Both the position numbers and the translations under genes were made by a program. A DNA stretch of 64,000 bases, from contig JANQJS010000022.1 of assembly GCA_028281535.1 (NCBI GenBank), positions 1-64,000 of the forward strand. Direction: 5' to 3'. Source of the DNA: Sedimentisphaerales bacterium. GTDB taxonomy: Bacteria > Planctomycetota > Phycisphaerae > Sedimentisphaerales > SM23-30. Below the pieces are notes generated by a model. The model had not been told where the DNA came from and ran no database searches. It saw nothing but the letters and a program-made list of their open reading frames with translations. Positions 25,777 through 35,275 of this stretch are shown piece by piece; position 1 is the stretch's first letter, and each line of letters begins with the position of its first letter.

Positions 25777-26553
25777 ATGAGAACAATAGCAATAGCAAAT
25801 CATAAAGGTGGTTGTGGCAAAACAACAACAGCAGTGAACCTGGCAGCAGCCTTTGCTTCATGGGGTCAAAGAGTATTACTCGTTGATCTGGATCCGCAGT
25901 CACATAGCACAATGACTGTTGGTGTTGATCCAGATGATGTACAAAAAAGTGTGTATGAAATTTTTAATCGTAAGGCTCAAAGCCTGGATCACTTGATCCA
26001 CGATTCCAATATTGATAATCTTAAAATCCTTCCGAGTCATATCGATCTTTCGATCATTGATTCGAATACTGCAGCTATCGAAGGCCGCGAATATTTATTA
26101 CGGCAAGCACTTTCCCTATTGCAAGATCGATTTGATATTTGCGTGATTGATTGCAGTCCAGCCATGAATGTATTAACGATTAATGGTTTGGTGGCTTGTC
26201 AGGAAATTATCATCCCAGTCCAAACGCATTACTATGCATTGGAAGGACTCAAACAATTGCTTAGCAGTTTTGTTAATATTAAGAAAACCTACAATCCCGA
26301 TATTCGAATACTTGGCGTGTTAATGACCTTGGTAGAAAACCGTACCTGTATCCACAAAGAGATCCAGGAGCAATTACGCCAACAGCTGGGCGATTTGGTT
26401 TTTGATACAGTCATTCACAAAAATGTTCAATTAGCTGAAGCCCCTAGCGTACGAGAACCAATTTTAACCTATGCGCCAAAGAGCAGGGGCGCGCTGGATC
26501 ACATGGCATTAGCAAGGGAGATCATGGGTCATGAAGAAACGCAAAACCAGTAG
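25777..26553 (+). CDS. ParA/MinD-family ATPase
   Basis: 258 aa. The deviant Walker A KGGCGKTT with the signature lysine is at ~11-18, Walker A' is LLVDLDPQ (~36-43), and Walker B is ICVIDCSP. These ATPases dimerise on DNA or membrane and position cargo. No parB gene or parS-like site is near and the gene sits inside an envelope-protein operon, so a role in placing a trans-envelope machine is more likely than chromosome segregation. It begins one base after PilZ and overlaps the next gene by 23 bp. Confidence 0.92.
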   Translation: MRTIAIANHKGGCGKTTTAVNLAAAFASWGQRVLLVDLDPQSHSTMTVGVDPDDVQKSVYEIFNRKAQSLDHLIHDSNIDNLKILPSHIDLSIIDSNTAAIEGREYLLRQALSLLQDRFDICVIDCSPAMNVLTINGLVACQEIIIPVQTHYYALEGLKQLLSSFVNIKKTYNPDIRILGVLMTLVENRTCIHKEIQEQLRQQLGDLVFDTVIHKNVQLAEAPSVREPILTYAPKSRGALDHMALAREIMGHEETQNQ

Positions 26554-29086
26554 AATCAGCGAGAGCATTGCATCCATCCTGGATGACATTCCCCTATCCG
26601 AAATTAGCGGCGGAAATGCATCTGCATTTCAAGAAAACGATCAATCCAATACCACTGTTTGCGAAGAAGATATTTCTGCACTTGAATCAACTTCAGATTC
26701 AACCGAAGGTGAAACATTAGAAACATTTGATGCACCTGTAGTAGATCCTCCTGATTTTTCGATTCAAAATGAAGTGGAAACCAATGAAACAACCGAAGCA
26801 GAAACGCCCGTATCCAATGCCATATCTGATATCGCATCAGAAGTTAAAGCATTGCAAGATGAGCCTCAGTTTGCTGAACCATCTTCAGAAACAATTGAAC
26901 CGTCTCAAGAAAAACAACCTGAGCCCGTTCAAGAGAAAGATGACTATGCTGATGTTCAACTCGAACAAACACAACCAGAAATTAATGTATCACTAAATAC
27001 GCCCTCTTATTTGTCGACCAGTGATCCATTCAAATCTTTTAGTGACCATACGACAAATACAGAACCGAGTTTTGATCAAGAAGAACCAACCTCCAAGCCG
27101 GAGCCTGTTGCGGCCCCACAATCTCAAGTGGAAACTGATGTCGAAATAGAGTCAACGGAGATACCGACCGAAACAGATAAAGATGCTACATCTGATGAAG
27201 ACAAAACGCCACTTACAGAAATTGAACTATTTGATGAACAAGTCTCTGTAGTATATAGCCAAATTGCTAAGCTTGCAGGTGAAGTGACATCAAAATCAGC
27301 ATTTTATAAACAAGCTCTGGAGATGGCCGCTAAACCATTTTCCAGTCCCTACGCGACAATTTATGTCAATCTTGGAAGCGAAGTTGTAGAGCATAGCTGG
27401 TACAATCCACAATCCCATCCTGATTTCTGGGAACCGATTGTCAATAACTTCCAAGCGGAATCACTGTCCCATAACCAATCTAATTTGAGATTTTTTACAA
27501 CAAAACGTGCAGAAAATAATATTTCGGTCGCGTTGATCTCAACGCCGATAAGAAGTGCCAGTGGTAGCCAGATTGGTTGCATAGTCATGGTCATACGATG
27601 CGTGAACCAAAATCACGCCAAAGCCAATTTGACGGTCATGGAATCAATGGCTAGTTTGATTTCCTGCTGTGGAGACACCATAGGAGTTATTGCTACAGGA
27701 CCTGGTCAAGCAACCAGCAAAGATCAATCGACCCTTGGCAAGCTATTAACCAAACTAGCAGGCTATTCCTCGCAACATGAATTAGCCTTTGCTTTGACCA
27801 ATAACTTACGAAATAAAACAGATTGTGAATTGGTTGCTCTTGGATTAATCGTTCATAAAAAAGCCAAAATTGTCTCTATATCAGGTCAGGATGAGGTTAA
27901 AACCAATAGCCCTGACGTTGCCGTTCTTCAGGAAGTTATGGAAGAATGCTATGATATGGATGACATTATCATGTATCAAGCTCAGAGAAATGAATATGAA
28001 GACGAACAAACAGGTGGTCATCGTATTCACAAACAATGGCATGAATCTTCTAATAAGTTTTCTGTAGCTTCGATTCCATTACACTCTGATGAAGGTTACG
28101 TTACAGTCATCAGCTTAAAACGAAATGGTAATAATCCATTTACGTTGAGAGAATTAGAAAAAATCCGCGAAATGACTCAACCCTATGCCGCTGCATTTAC
28201 CATTGTGGATCGGGCAAATCGCAACCTGCTCTCGCATTCATTTGAAGTACTCAGGTCGGGCATGCATGAATTAGTACAACCAAGTGCCTGGACCAAAAAA
28301 ATCATGACCGCTTGCTTCGTGATCTTTATGAGTTGGTTTATCTTTGGTTCGATGGAATATCGCGTCACAGTACCTGCCACAATCGTTCCTGCTGAAATAA
28401 GACATATGGCAACACCCGAGAGTGGTATTTTAAAAGAAATTTCTGCCATCAAGGGTCAGCAAGTTTCCAAAGGGGATATATTATGCGTTTTTAAGCATGA
28501 CACCCTCCTTCTGGAACGAAAACAATACATGGCACAATATGAAATGGCAAAAATCGAAGAAAAGAAATCGATTTCAAAAAATGCTGTCACTGAAGCACGC
28601 ATCGCACGAGCCAACAAAGATTTGGCCAAAGCAAAACTTGATATTGTTAACAAAAAAATTGATCAGGCCATCATACGAGCTCCGTTTGATGGGCTTGTCG
28701 TTGAGGGCGATCTACGCAAACGCGTAGGAGAAATTCTTCCACAAGGTGAACCACTGTTTGAACTAGCATCGAGCAACAATTGGATGCTCGAATTAAAAGT
28801 TCCTGAATATTATAGCATTGATATTGATGCCGATTTAAAAGGTAAATTTGCCACCAATGCAAAACCAGACATAACACACGATCTGACCGTACTAAGAATC
28901 AATCCTAAAGGAGAAGTCGTGGATACCAAAAACATCTACAAAGGTGATGCAGAGGTAACTATGAATGAACCTTGGGTCAAAGCAGGTATGGAAGGCGTGG
29001 CCAAAATTTCGGTAGAAGACCGCCCTGTCTGGTGGGTAACATTCCACCGTATGATTAACTTTGTCCGATTAAAATTATGGCTGTAA
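26531..29086 (+). CDS. Large GAF-like / membrane-fusion (HlyD-type) protein
   Basis: 851 aa, overlapping ParA by 23 bp. Residues ~1-230 are a very acidic, low-complexity cytoplasmic segment rich in Glu, Thr and Pro. Residues ~235-385 and ~397-565 look like two GAF-type sensor domains. One transmembrane helix (~591-608, IMTACFVIFMSWFIFG) precedes a periplasmic-adaptor region: lipoyl-like half motif (TPESGILKEISAIKGQQVSKGDIL), coiled-coil hairpin (~660-715), second half motif (IIRAPFDGLVVEGDLRKRVGE), then beta-barrel. It seems to couple a cytoplasmic sensor to an export-type adaptor in one chain. Substrate unknown. The GAF calls rest on pattern only. Confidence 0.8.
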   Translation: MKKRKTSRISESIASILDDIPLSEISGGNASAFQENDQSNTTVCEEDISALESTSDSTEGETLETFDAPVVDPPDFSIQNEVETNETTEAETPVSNAISDIASEVKALQDEPQFAEPSSETIEPSQEKQPEPVQEKDDYADVQLEQTQPEINVSLNTPSYLSTSDPFKSFSDHTTNTEPSFDQEEPTSKPEPVAAPQSQVETDVEIESTEIPTETDKDATSDEDKTPLTEIELFDEQVSVVYSQIAKLAGEVTSKSAFYKQALEMAAKPFSSPYATIYVNLGSEVVEHSWYNPQSHPDFWEPIVNNFQAESLSHNQSNLRFFTTKRAENNISVALISTPIRSASGSQIGCIVMVIRCVNQNHAKANLTVMESMASLISCCGDTIGVIATGPGQATSKDQSTLGKLLTKLAGYSSQHELAFALTNNLRNKTDCELVALGLIVHKKAKIVSISGQDEVKTNSPDVAVLQEVMEECYDMDDIIMYQAQRNEYEDEQTGGHRIHKQWHESSNKFSVASIPLHSDEGYVTVISLKRNGNNPFTLRELEKIREMTQPYAAAFTIVDRANRNLLSHSFEVLRSGMHELVQPSAWTKKIMTACFVIFMSWFIFGSMEYRVTVPATIVPAEIRHMATPESGILKEISAIKGQQVSKGDILCVFKHDTLLLERKQYMAQYEMAKIEEKKSISKNAVTEARIARANKDLAKAKLDIVNKKIDQAIIRAPFDGLVVEGDLRKRVGEILPQGEPLFELASSNNWMLELKVPEYYSIDIDADLKGKFATNAKPDITHDLTVLRINPKGEVVDTKNIYKGDAEVTMNEPWVKAGMEGVAKISVEDRPVWWVTFHRMINFVRLKLWL

Positions 29087-31230
29087 ATGAATCAAATCCA
29101 CAGGATAGACAAGACCTCGCTTCTCGATTGCATGACACCCATGTCGGATTAAGAAGTGACCTGGAGATCCATCGCCATATTTTTCGCGAAGAAGCCTCCT
29201 ATGTTATACGTGACCCATTGAATTTGCAGCATTATCGTGTATCGAAACATGAATACCAGATTCTTTCTCATCTCACCGACGATAAAAGCCTATCTGAAAT
29301 TTTTGCAGAACTGGTTGCAACGAATAAAATAAAGGAATCAGAAGAAGAATCCTTTTATGAATTTGTTTTCTCATTGCATCAGCAGAGCTTTTTAAACTTA
29401 CCCGTATCAAACGACAAGGTCTTATATCGACGTTATCAAAATAAAGTTAACGCACGACGAAAAAGCAAACTGATTGGATTTTTGTTTTTACAAATTCCAT
29501 TGTTTAATCCGGACACCATTTTAGATAAGACGGTAAATTGGTTTCGACCTTTATTTACCAAAACCTGTTTTATCTTCTGGTTGTTCCTTATGGCGATAGG
29601 CAATTATATCCTAATTGCTCAACATGAAGCACTGCTTACCCCTATGAGCAGTATGTTTACGCTAAAAAACATCATCATCATGTGGACAACTTTGATTATA
29701 CTCAAAGTGATTCATGAATTTGGGCACGCCTATGCGTGTAAAATTCATAATGGATACGTTCCCGAAATAGGTATTTACCTTATTGCATTTACCCCCTGTG
29801 CTTACGTTGATGTGACATCTTCATGGGGATTTACTCGCAAACGTGATCGTATCATTGTCGGTTTAGGTGGTATTTATTTTGAATCCTATATCGCCTTATT
29901 TGCCTTGTTTACCTGGGCTATGAGCAGTGATCCATTTATCAAAATGGTGTGCCATAACACATTTTTCATGGCATCACTCATCACATTATTTATGAATATA
30001 AATCCTCTAATGCGGTTTGACGGCTACTATATTTTAAGTGACTTAATCGAAGTCCCTAACCTCAGAAGCCGTTCACAGAAATTTGTCAAGAATATCTTAA
30101 AAAGAACCTTTTTGGGAATTGAAACAGAACCTATTAATCATTCCCGATCAATTCGTTCATTTCTATTTATCTTTGGGATAGCCAGTACGCTCTATCGAAT
30201 TTTTATTGTCATGACCATTGCCGCGGTTATTGCAACGAAAGCATTTATCGTGGGGATCATGATGGCGATTTTCTATCTGCTAACAGAAATTGTTAAATCA
30301 ATATATGGAACGGTTAATTACCTCTGGCGATCACCAGAAGCGGCTCCGGTTCGAAGACGTGCGATAATAATCAGCATTATCCTCCTGGTAGGTGTCCCAT
30401 TTGTGGTATGCATGGTCCCGATTCCATCTCACATCCGCCCGACAGGCTTGGTGGTAAAAGAAAATGAAACCATTATCCGATCACCACACGACGGATTTAT
30501 CAACTACACCAATGATTTGAATAATCAGGATATCTCTTCCAATATCGTTCTGGCAAAACTAACCAGCCCTGCGGTAAATGAAAAATATCTCGACACAAAA
30601 GCCAGGTTGGAATCCAGCCAATTAAAACTGGATGCCTATCGCAATACACCAGCAAAACGTGCCTTTTACATCGAACAAAAGAAAATTCATGCGGCCTTAA
30701 AAGAACAGCTAAAACATCGACAAGTCGAGATGAATAAGCTGGAAATTTATTCAGGTAAAGCAGGCTATCTGGTGAATGGACTTAAAGAAAAAGATAAGGG
30801 CCGTTATTTAAAAATTGGTGACGAAATCGGTACCATCATTTCAGGTAATTGGATGGTCAAAGCCTATTTAACAGACGAAGAGATTGCATCATCTCAACCA
30901 CAAGTTGGTCAAAAGGTCGAATACAAGTGCAAAACTGTCGATAGCCCAACTCTCAAAGGTAAAATCATTAAAATTGCACCGGCAGGTAGTCACAGCTTAG
31001 ATATGCCAGCATTAACCAATTTAGCAGATGGTAACATTGAAGTTGACCTTGATAGTAGTGAAACCAAAATCCCCTATTTTGAAGTTGTTATCGCATTAGA
31101 AGAAGGTGATTTTGACAAATTACGCTATGGCATGACCGGTGAAATTAAACTGCGATCAACAGCACAAGCATTAGGTTTGACATTGACCCAGAAAATTATG
31201 CGATTCACCAATAAATTGCACCAAAATTAG
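29077..31230 (+). CDS. PqqD-like / M50 site-2-protease-like / membrane-fusion protein
   Basis: 717 aa; overlaps the previous gene by 10 bp. Residues ~15-100 resemble a PqqD-type (RiPP recognition) winged-helix domain: YVIRDPLNLQHYRVSKHEYQIL followed by SLSEIFAEL. Then come several transmembrane helices with HEFGH (213-217) and NPLMRFDGYY (Asp315), the zinc site of M50 intramembrane proteases. After more helices (to ~455) there is a periplasmic-adaptor part with two lipoyl-like halves around a coiled coil (~465-700). This layout matches YydH-like peptide metalloprotease/export proteins. No precursor peptide, radical SAM enzyme or ABC transporter lies nearby. Confidence 0.82.
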   Translation: MAVNESNPQDRQDLASRLHDTHVGLRSDLEIHRHIFREEASYVIRDPLNLQHYRVSKHEYQILSHLTDDKSLSEIFAELVATNKIKESEEESFYEFVFSLHQQSFLNLPVSNDKVLYRRYQNKVNARRKSKLIGFLFLQIPLFNPDTILDKTVNWFRPLFTKTCFIFWLFLMAIGNYILIAQHEALLTPMSSMFTLKNIIIMWTTLIILKVIHEFGHAYACKIHNGYVPEIGIYLIAFTPCAYVDVTSSWGFTRKRDRIIVGLGGIYFESYIALFALFTWAMSSDPFIKMVCHNTFFMASLITLFMNINPLMRFDGYYILSDLIEVPNLRSRSQKFVKNILKRTFLGIETEPINHSRSIRSFLFIFGIASTLYRIFIVMTIAAVIATKAFIVGIMMAIFYLLTEIVKSIYGTVNYLWRSPEAAPVRRRAIIISIILLVGVPFVVCMVPIPSHIRPTGLVVKENETIIRSPHDGFINYTNDLNNQDISSNIVLAKLTSPAVNEKYLDTKARLESSQLKLDAYRNTPAKRAFYIEQKKIHAALKEQLKHRQVEMNKLEIYSGKAGYLVNGLKEKDKGRYLKIGDEIGTIISGNWMVKAYLTDEEIASSQPQVGQKVEYKCKTVDSPTLKGKIIKIAPAGSHSLDMPALTNLADGNIEVDLDSSETKIPYFEVVIALEEGDFDKLRYGMTGEIKLRSTAQALGLTLTQKIMRFTNKLHQN

Positions 31231-31235
31231 CGTTG

Positions 31236-32420
31236 TCATTGGATGGCCGGAGTGTTTTTTAAAAACAAATAATATAACTTCCCTTCCTGGTATGTCTGGC
31301 CAGCCCTTTGCCCTGCCTTGTCCCCTTGCCCCATATAGATATCACAGCGACCTGGAGCTCGGATGGCCCCGCCGGTATCTTGGTCTAGCACAAAGCCGCT
31401 ATAGGATTGATATCGAATATTGTTCAAAGATCCAGAAGGCAGCGTCGTTTCAATAAAGGCAAGACAACCACGCGGATAGATACTTTTATCTGTAGCAATG
31501 GTACTCATGGCGACCACAGGCTCATTCAAGCTGCCCCGAGGTTCACTTGGGCTATTTTCAAAAAAGACATACCTCGGATTACGATTTACATAATTCACAA
31601 CTTCCTGTGAATGACGTTTAAAATAATCGATCATGGTTGAGAGGGACATTTTCTTTTTAGGTATCTTCTTTTCATTAACTAAATCTTTGGCAATACTATG
31701 GTAGTCATGGCCATTATTCGCCGCATATCCGACCGTAAATAGTTGGCCATCTGAAGTGCGAATTTTAGCTGAACCTTGAACGTGTGCAATATAGGCTTCA
31801 AAAGGATCTTTAAGCCAAACCAATTCTTGCCCCTGTAACATTCCGCTTTCAGTAATTTGACGTCGATCTGGGTATTTTGTCACCTGCCCATTCGACAGAC
31901 GCCTGCCAAGAATTTTTCCATCAGCCCCTTTGACCAAATCGCCAGGCTTTTTATACAATGGATACTTATAACGTTGATCCGCATGTTTTGATCCATCAAA
32001 AATCGGCGTATAATAGCCTGTAAAAAGAACCGTTCCTTTGCCATCCCAACCCACAGACATATACACATCAAAGTTCTGGCGAATCGCCTGATTTAATTGC
32101 TCTGGTGTTAAGTTTTGAGACAATAGCCGGTCAAAGGCTTCAAGGCTTTTTAAGGCATGTTGATGCGTAATATTCATATAGGGAAACCAGGTTTGACTAG
32201 ATGGTTTTTTGAGATACTGAATGCTATGCTGTATGGCCTTGCGGCAATTTGTCAAATTAGATCCAGCCATACTGAAATCAGGATAATGAGATAGATTAAT
32301 TTTCTGTAATGCTAGCTGTCCTGGCGCCAGTGGTTTATCATACTGAGGTTCATTGCTTTGACACCCCCCAAAGAGCCCTGAAACGATCCATAACAAAAGT
32401 AAAAGCAGCTTATGCTTCAT
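31236..32420 (-). CDS. mltA: Membrane-bound lytic murein transglycosylase A
   Basis: 394 aa; ATG at 32420 with AGGAG. A lipoprotein signal peptide has lipobox FGGC (Cys20), so it is anchored in a membrane, probably the outer one. The MltA fold shows LFTGYYTPIFDGSK, the YPRGCLAFIET strand and the catalytic-core block QDTGGAIRAPGRCDIYMGQG of the 3D barrel. It cleaves the glycan strands of peptidoglycan, leaving 1,6-anhydro ends. Its presence argues for a peptidoglycan wall in this organism. It is convergent with the export operon, with only five bases between stops. Confidence 0.95.
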   Translation of the reverse strand: MKHKLLLLLLWIVSGLFGGCQSNEPQYDKPLAPGQLALQKINLSHYPDFSMAGSNLTNCRKAIQHSIQYLKKPSSQTWFPYMNITHQHALKSLEAFDRLLSQNLTPEQLNQAIRQNFDVYMSVGWDGKGTVLFTGYYTPIFDGSKHADQRYKYPLYKKPGDLVKGADGKILGRRLSNGQVTKYPDRRQITESGMLQGQELVWLKDPFEAYIAHVQGSAKIRTSDGQLFTVGYAANNGHDYHSIAKDLVNEKKIPKKKMSLSTMIDYFKRHSQEVVNYVNRNPRYVFFENSPSEPRGSLNEPVVAMSTIATDKSIYPRGCLAFIETTLPSGSLNNIRYQSYSGFVLDQDTGGAIRAPGRCDIYMGQGDKAGQRAGQTYQEGKLYYLFLKNTPAIQ

Positions 32421-32902
32421 AGTAACTCCTGATAATATTTACAACATCCTTGTTATGGATAATTTATAACGCTGAAATTCTATTTGTCAATTATTAATAA
32501 GCAAAAACATGGGTAGAAACAACTCGTTAATAATCATTAATTTAACCTTTTAATTTAATGCACGTTTTTACTAAAAATCTTGACAATTTACATCAAGTGC
32601 GTGCCTTTCAACGTATTGGTCAACTCTATTTAAAAAATAGTCATTCTCCGCTGACACGATGACACATAACATTTATCTTGTTTTAAATTACCCTGATTGA
32701 TTAAAAATTACGGACAGGTTCCCCATACCGGACGAGGATCTGTCCAGCTGGTGGCAAAGGTATCAAAGTCACTAGGTTCAGTGGGACTAAAATCGACACA
32801 CCATCCATATTATTGCTAGTTAAATGCTGATGCATTTTGGAACATCGAATCCATCCTGGCAACATTCCCTGTATCTCAATTTCAAAAACCAATTTTATCC
32901 GG
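32421..32902. other. Intergenic region with a decayed gene tail
   Basis: About 480 bp without an intact gene. Apart from the short coding fragment at 32708-32806, nothing could be assigned. Confidence 0.5.
32708..32806 (-). pseudogene. Short C-terminal coding fragment
   Basis: The minus strand encodes ~32 residues ending DFDTFATSWTDPRPVWGTCP before a TAA, with a stop just upstream. The ending resembles C-termini of planctomycete secreted proteins. It may be the detached tail of an ancestral longer version of the adjacent FecR gene. Short, so uncertain. Confidence 0.35.
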
Positions 32903-34291
32903 CTATATATTACTTATATCAGCCCCATCGCCAGAAAACTCCCACAATTGTTTGCCCACTTCAATTTCAATGATAAAGGCGCCTGCAACTCCTATTAGAT
33001 CAATCTCTTCGGCATCAATAGAAAATGTTCCTTGATTAAAATCCATTTTCAACGACGTGATGTTGCCTTTCTGACCTTCATATGTGAGCTTGCCTTCGCG
33101 AACATCTGAGTCGGATATTGTTATTCTTTCATTGTAACTTTTATTTGTGGTCTTAGAGGTGATTGAAAAATAAATTTCATTAAACCAGCCGACGTCCTTC
33201 AGGCTACCATCGATCGTTCCTGAAATTGAAAAGGAACCTTTCTGAGTGGCTGTGTTATTGTATGGCTTAATGATCAATTTCGTTATCGTAGGACTGGCTG
33301 GATTTTCAATAGGATCTGTTGGAATTTGATGAACAAAAGAGACTACATCCGTCACATCCAAAATGGTTTTGCTATCCATCTCTACGCGTTTACGCTCACC
33401 ACGTCGTACAAATTCAAGCGTTGATTCACCAGGCATGCGAATTCCCACCTCGCCATCAAACACAGACAATACACTGAATGATTCATCAACCAACACACCA
33501 AATTCTGTTCCCAGATCAACAAATTCAGCGTGCGGCGTTTTTATCGTAAACCCTTTAGCGTGCGGCGGCACACTTGCCACAAGCTTGCCTTGTGCCAAGT
33601 AGGCGCCATTTGCCAAATCGGGTTTCATCTCTGCCGGCCCCTCAAGAATCATCTTTACCCCGTTTTCAAACGCGATTTCCACCATCCCTTCTTGCAACTT
33701 ATAGTCCGTTGTATGTAATAATCTTTGCTTTTCGTCAAACCTTGTCGTTTCGTGCCATTGCGCATTATAAGACTGAACGATCTGAGGAGCAGATTGATGA
33801 TCATGCGTACTAAAAACCAGCCATAGACTTGCCGTAACGAATAAGCAGACCGCCACAGCAGTCACAAATTTTATTGGCCAGCGAAAACGAGGAAATGGTA
33901 TTGTTTCAGATGATTTATATCCTCTTTGCGACACGGTGGAATACTGATTCAGATAATCCTCTAATTGCTCTTTAGCTTGCTTTTGTATTTTTTCTTCTAG
34001 TGCCTTACGTTTATTCTGATCTGAGATTTGGATATCTTGTAAATCGTAGACCTTCAATTTATGTTGATCCGCACCTATCGAGGGATTGCCACTTTCTCGA
34101 AGGATATAAAGAATGCCTTTGGCTTTGCGGCGTAAAAGGGCATGCAATTCAACACATTGATAGAAAAAGTCTACGTGTTCATCGCTCTCATTAAGTAATG
34201 TATCTAAACGTAACCACTCTTCATGACTGAGCTGGTCTTGCATCGCCTGACTGATCAGCTGTTCGATTATTTTTTGTGTTTGTTCTGTCAT
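32903..34291 (-). CDS. FecR-domain transmembrane protein (probable anti-sigma factor)
   Basis: 462 aa from the ATG at 34291, whose ATGA overlaps the stop of the sigma factor gene; an upstream GTG/ATG at 34327 would lie inside that gene. The cytoplasmic N-terminus (~1-135) is helical, and a transmembrane helix lies at ~150-172 (FVTAVAVCLFVTASLWLVF). The periplasmic FecR domain (~205-310) has GAYLAQGKLVASVPPHAKGF and DLGTEFGVLVDES, then a beta-rich tail. It probably holds the ECF sigma factor inactive and passes on an envelope signal. Confidence 0.88.
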   Translation of the reverse strand: MTEQTQKIIEQLISQAMQDQLSHEEWLRLDTLLNESDEHVDFFYQCVELHALLRRKAKGILYILRESGNPSIGADQHKLKVYDLQDIQISDQNKRKALEEKIQKQAKEQLEDYLNQYSTVSQRGYKSSETIPFPRFRWPIKFVTAVAVCLFVTASLWLVFSTHDHQSAPQIVQSYNAQWHETTRFDEKQRLLHTTDYKLQEGMVEIAFENGVKMILEGPAEMKPDLANGAYLAQGKLVASVPPHAKGFTIKTPHAEFVDLGTEFGVLVDESFSVLSVFDGEVGIRMPGESTLEFVRRGERKRVEMDSKTILDVTDVVSFVHQIPTDPIENPASPTITKLIIKPYNNTATQKGSFSISGTIDGSLKDVGWFNEIYFSITSKTTNKSYNERITISDSDVREGKLTYEGQKGNITSLKMDFNQGTFSIDAEEIDLIGVAGAFIIEIEVGKQLWEFSGDGADISNI

Positions 34292-34848
34292 ATCTTTTTC
34301 TTTCGTGCCATAACGTTTTCGACGCAAAGACGAAGCCCGCGGGTAATTCGGTAAAACGCCTGATATAAGGCTTTTGCCGTTCGATTCAGTTTTTCTGAGA
34401 TCTCCGGCACTTTGAGATCTTCTTCGTAGCGCATTTCCATCAACTCTTTGTCACGCGGCTCCAGTTTACTCATACACTCTTGAAGTGCCTGACTGCGATG
34501 ATCGCTCACACTTTGCTGGGTTAACTGTTCAAGGCGCTGCGAAAGACGTTGAACCGTTTCTTCTTTAAACTTGGCATTTGTTTTAAGCTTTTGATGTAAA
34601 TTCATTGTTTTGTTTCGGGCGATCGTCATACCCCAGGCCAAAAAATTACTATCAGGCTGAAAATCCTCGAATTTATTATGCATCACCAAAGCGGTTTCCT
34701 GTAAAAGATCGTCCGCATCGGTTTGATTCAACACCATCGCCAAAATATAACTATAAAGCTGGTCCTGATGTTCTAAAAAGAGGGTCGTAAAGGCTTTAGG
34801 TTCGGGATCTAGCTGCGAAGCATCACCCGTTAATTTTTGATCATCCAT
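34288..34848 (-). CDS. ECF sigma factor (planctomycete type)
   Basis: 186 aa. Region 2 has FLEHQDQLYSYILAMVLNQTDADDLLQETALVM and NFLAWGMTIARNK. Region 4 has LEPRDKELMEMRYEEDLKVPEISEKLNRTAKALYQAFYRIT, a helix-turn-helix. It is cotranscribed with the FecR gene by a 4-bp ATGA overlap, the usual sign of an ECF/anti-sigma pair. Target promoters are unknown; the divergent CSLREA gene at 35276 is one candidate by position. The ATG at 34848 has AGGAT upstream. Confidence 0.93.
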   Translation of the reverse strand: MDDQKLTGDASQLDPEPKAFTTLFLEHQDQLYSYILAMVLNQTDADDLLQETALVMHNKFEDFQPDSNFLAWGMTIARNKTMNLHQKLKTNAKFKEETVQRLSQRLEQLTQQSVSDHRSQALQECMSKLEPRDKELMEMRYEEDLKVPEISEKLNRTAKALYQAFYRITRGLRLCVENVMARKKKI

Positions 34849-35275
34849 AACTTATCCTATTGAAACTTAGTTTTAACCATAAATAGATTTGTCTAAACCA
34901 GAAAATCTCAGGCTTAAATTATAAATTATTTTCTCAAATATGTAGAATCGACCATATCGCCCTCAAATATGCCATTTCATCATTATTTTAGTAAATTTAC
35001 TTATTTTTTCTCATTTTTGCCCTGAGATTTTCGACGGTCAATAAATATAGACATATATAAAGTGTCTCACGAAAACGTGAGCATGAGAAGTCGACTGAAA
35101 TCCATATTTTTGGTTGTGAATACAACTAAAAAGCCTGGCAACATGCTAAATGAATCATCATTTGATTTGGAGGGAGAAAACGTTCCCCAAATCGTTTGAA
35201 TCCATTCATATTCCACCTGGCTACCGCGAATTTCTCAAAAACGAACTTTGACAACTATTTTTTGGAGAAAACCTA
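34849..35275. other. Divergent intergenic region between ECF sigma and CSLREA genes
   Basis: About 430 bp without a gene. It contains two inverted repeats: CTCACG-AAAA-CGTGAG (35066-35081), very like the hairpin core of the mqnD terminator but without a T-run, and GATTTGG...CCAAATC (35164-35193) shortly before the ribosome site GGAG of the CSLREA gene. Promoters must be here but were not resolved. Confidence 0.5.
35066..35081. promoter_or_regulatory. Inverted repeat CTCACG/CGTGAG
   Basis: Perfect 6-bp arms with an AAAA loop. No T-run follows. It may fold in a leader RNA or be a protein site between the two divergent genes. Confidence 0.4.

Noticed and set aside
25777-26553. ParA as evidence for a plasmid or partition locus
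   Set aside because: No parB, no parS-like repeats and an envelope-protein operon context; surrounding genes are chromosomal housekeeping genes.
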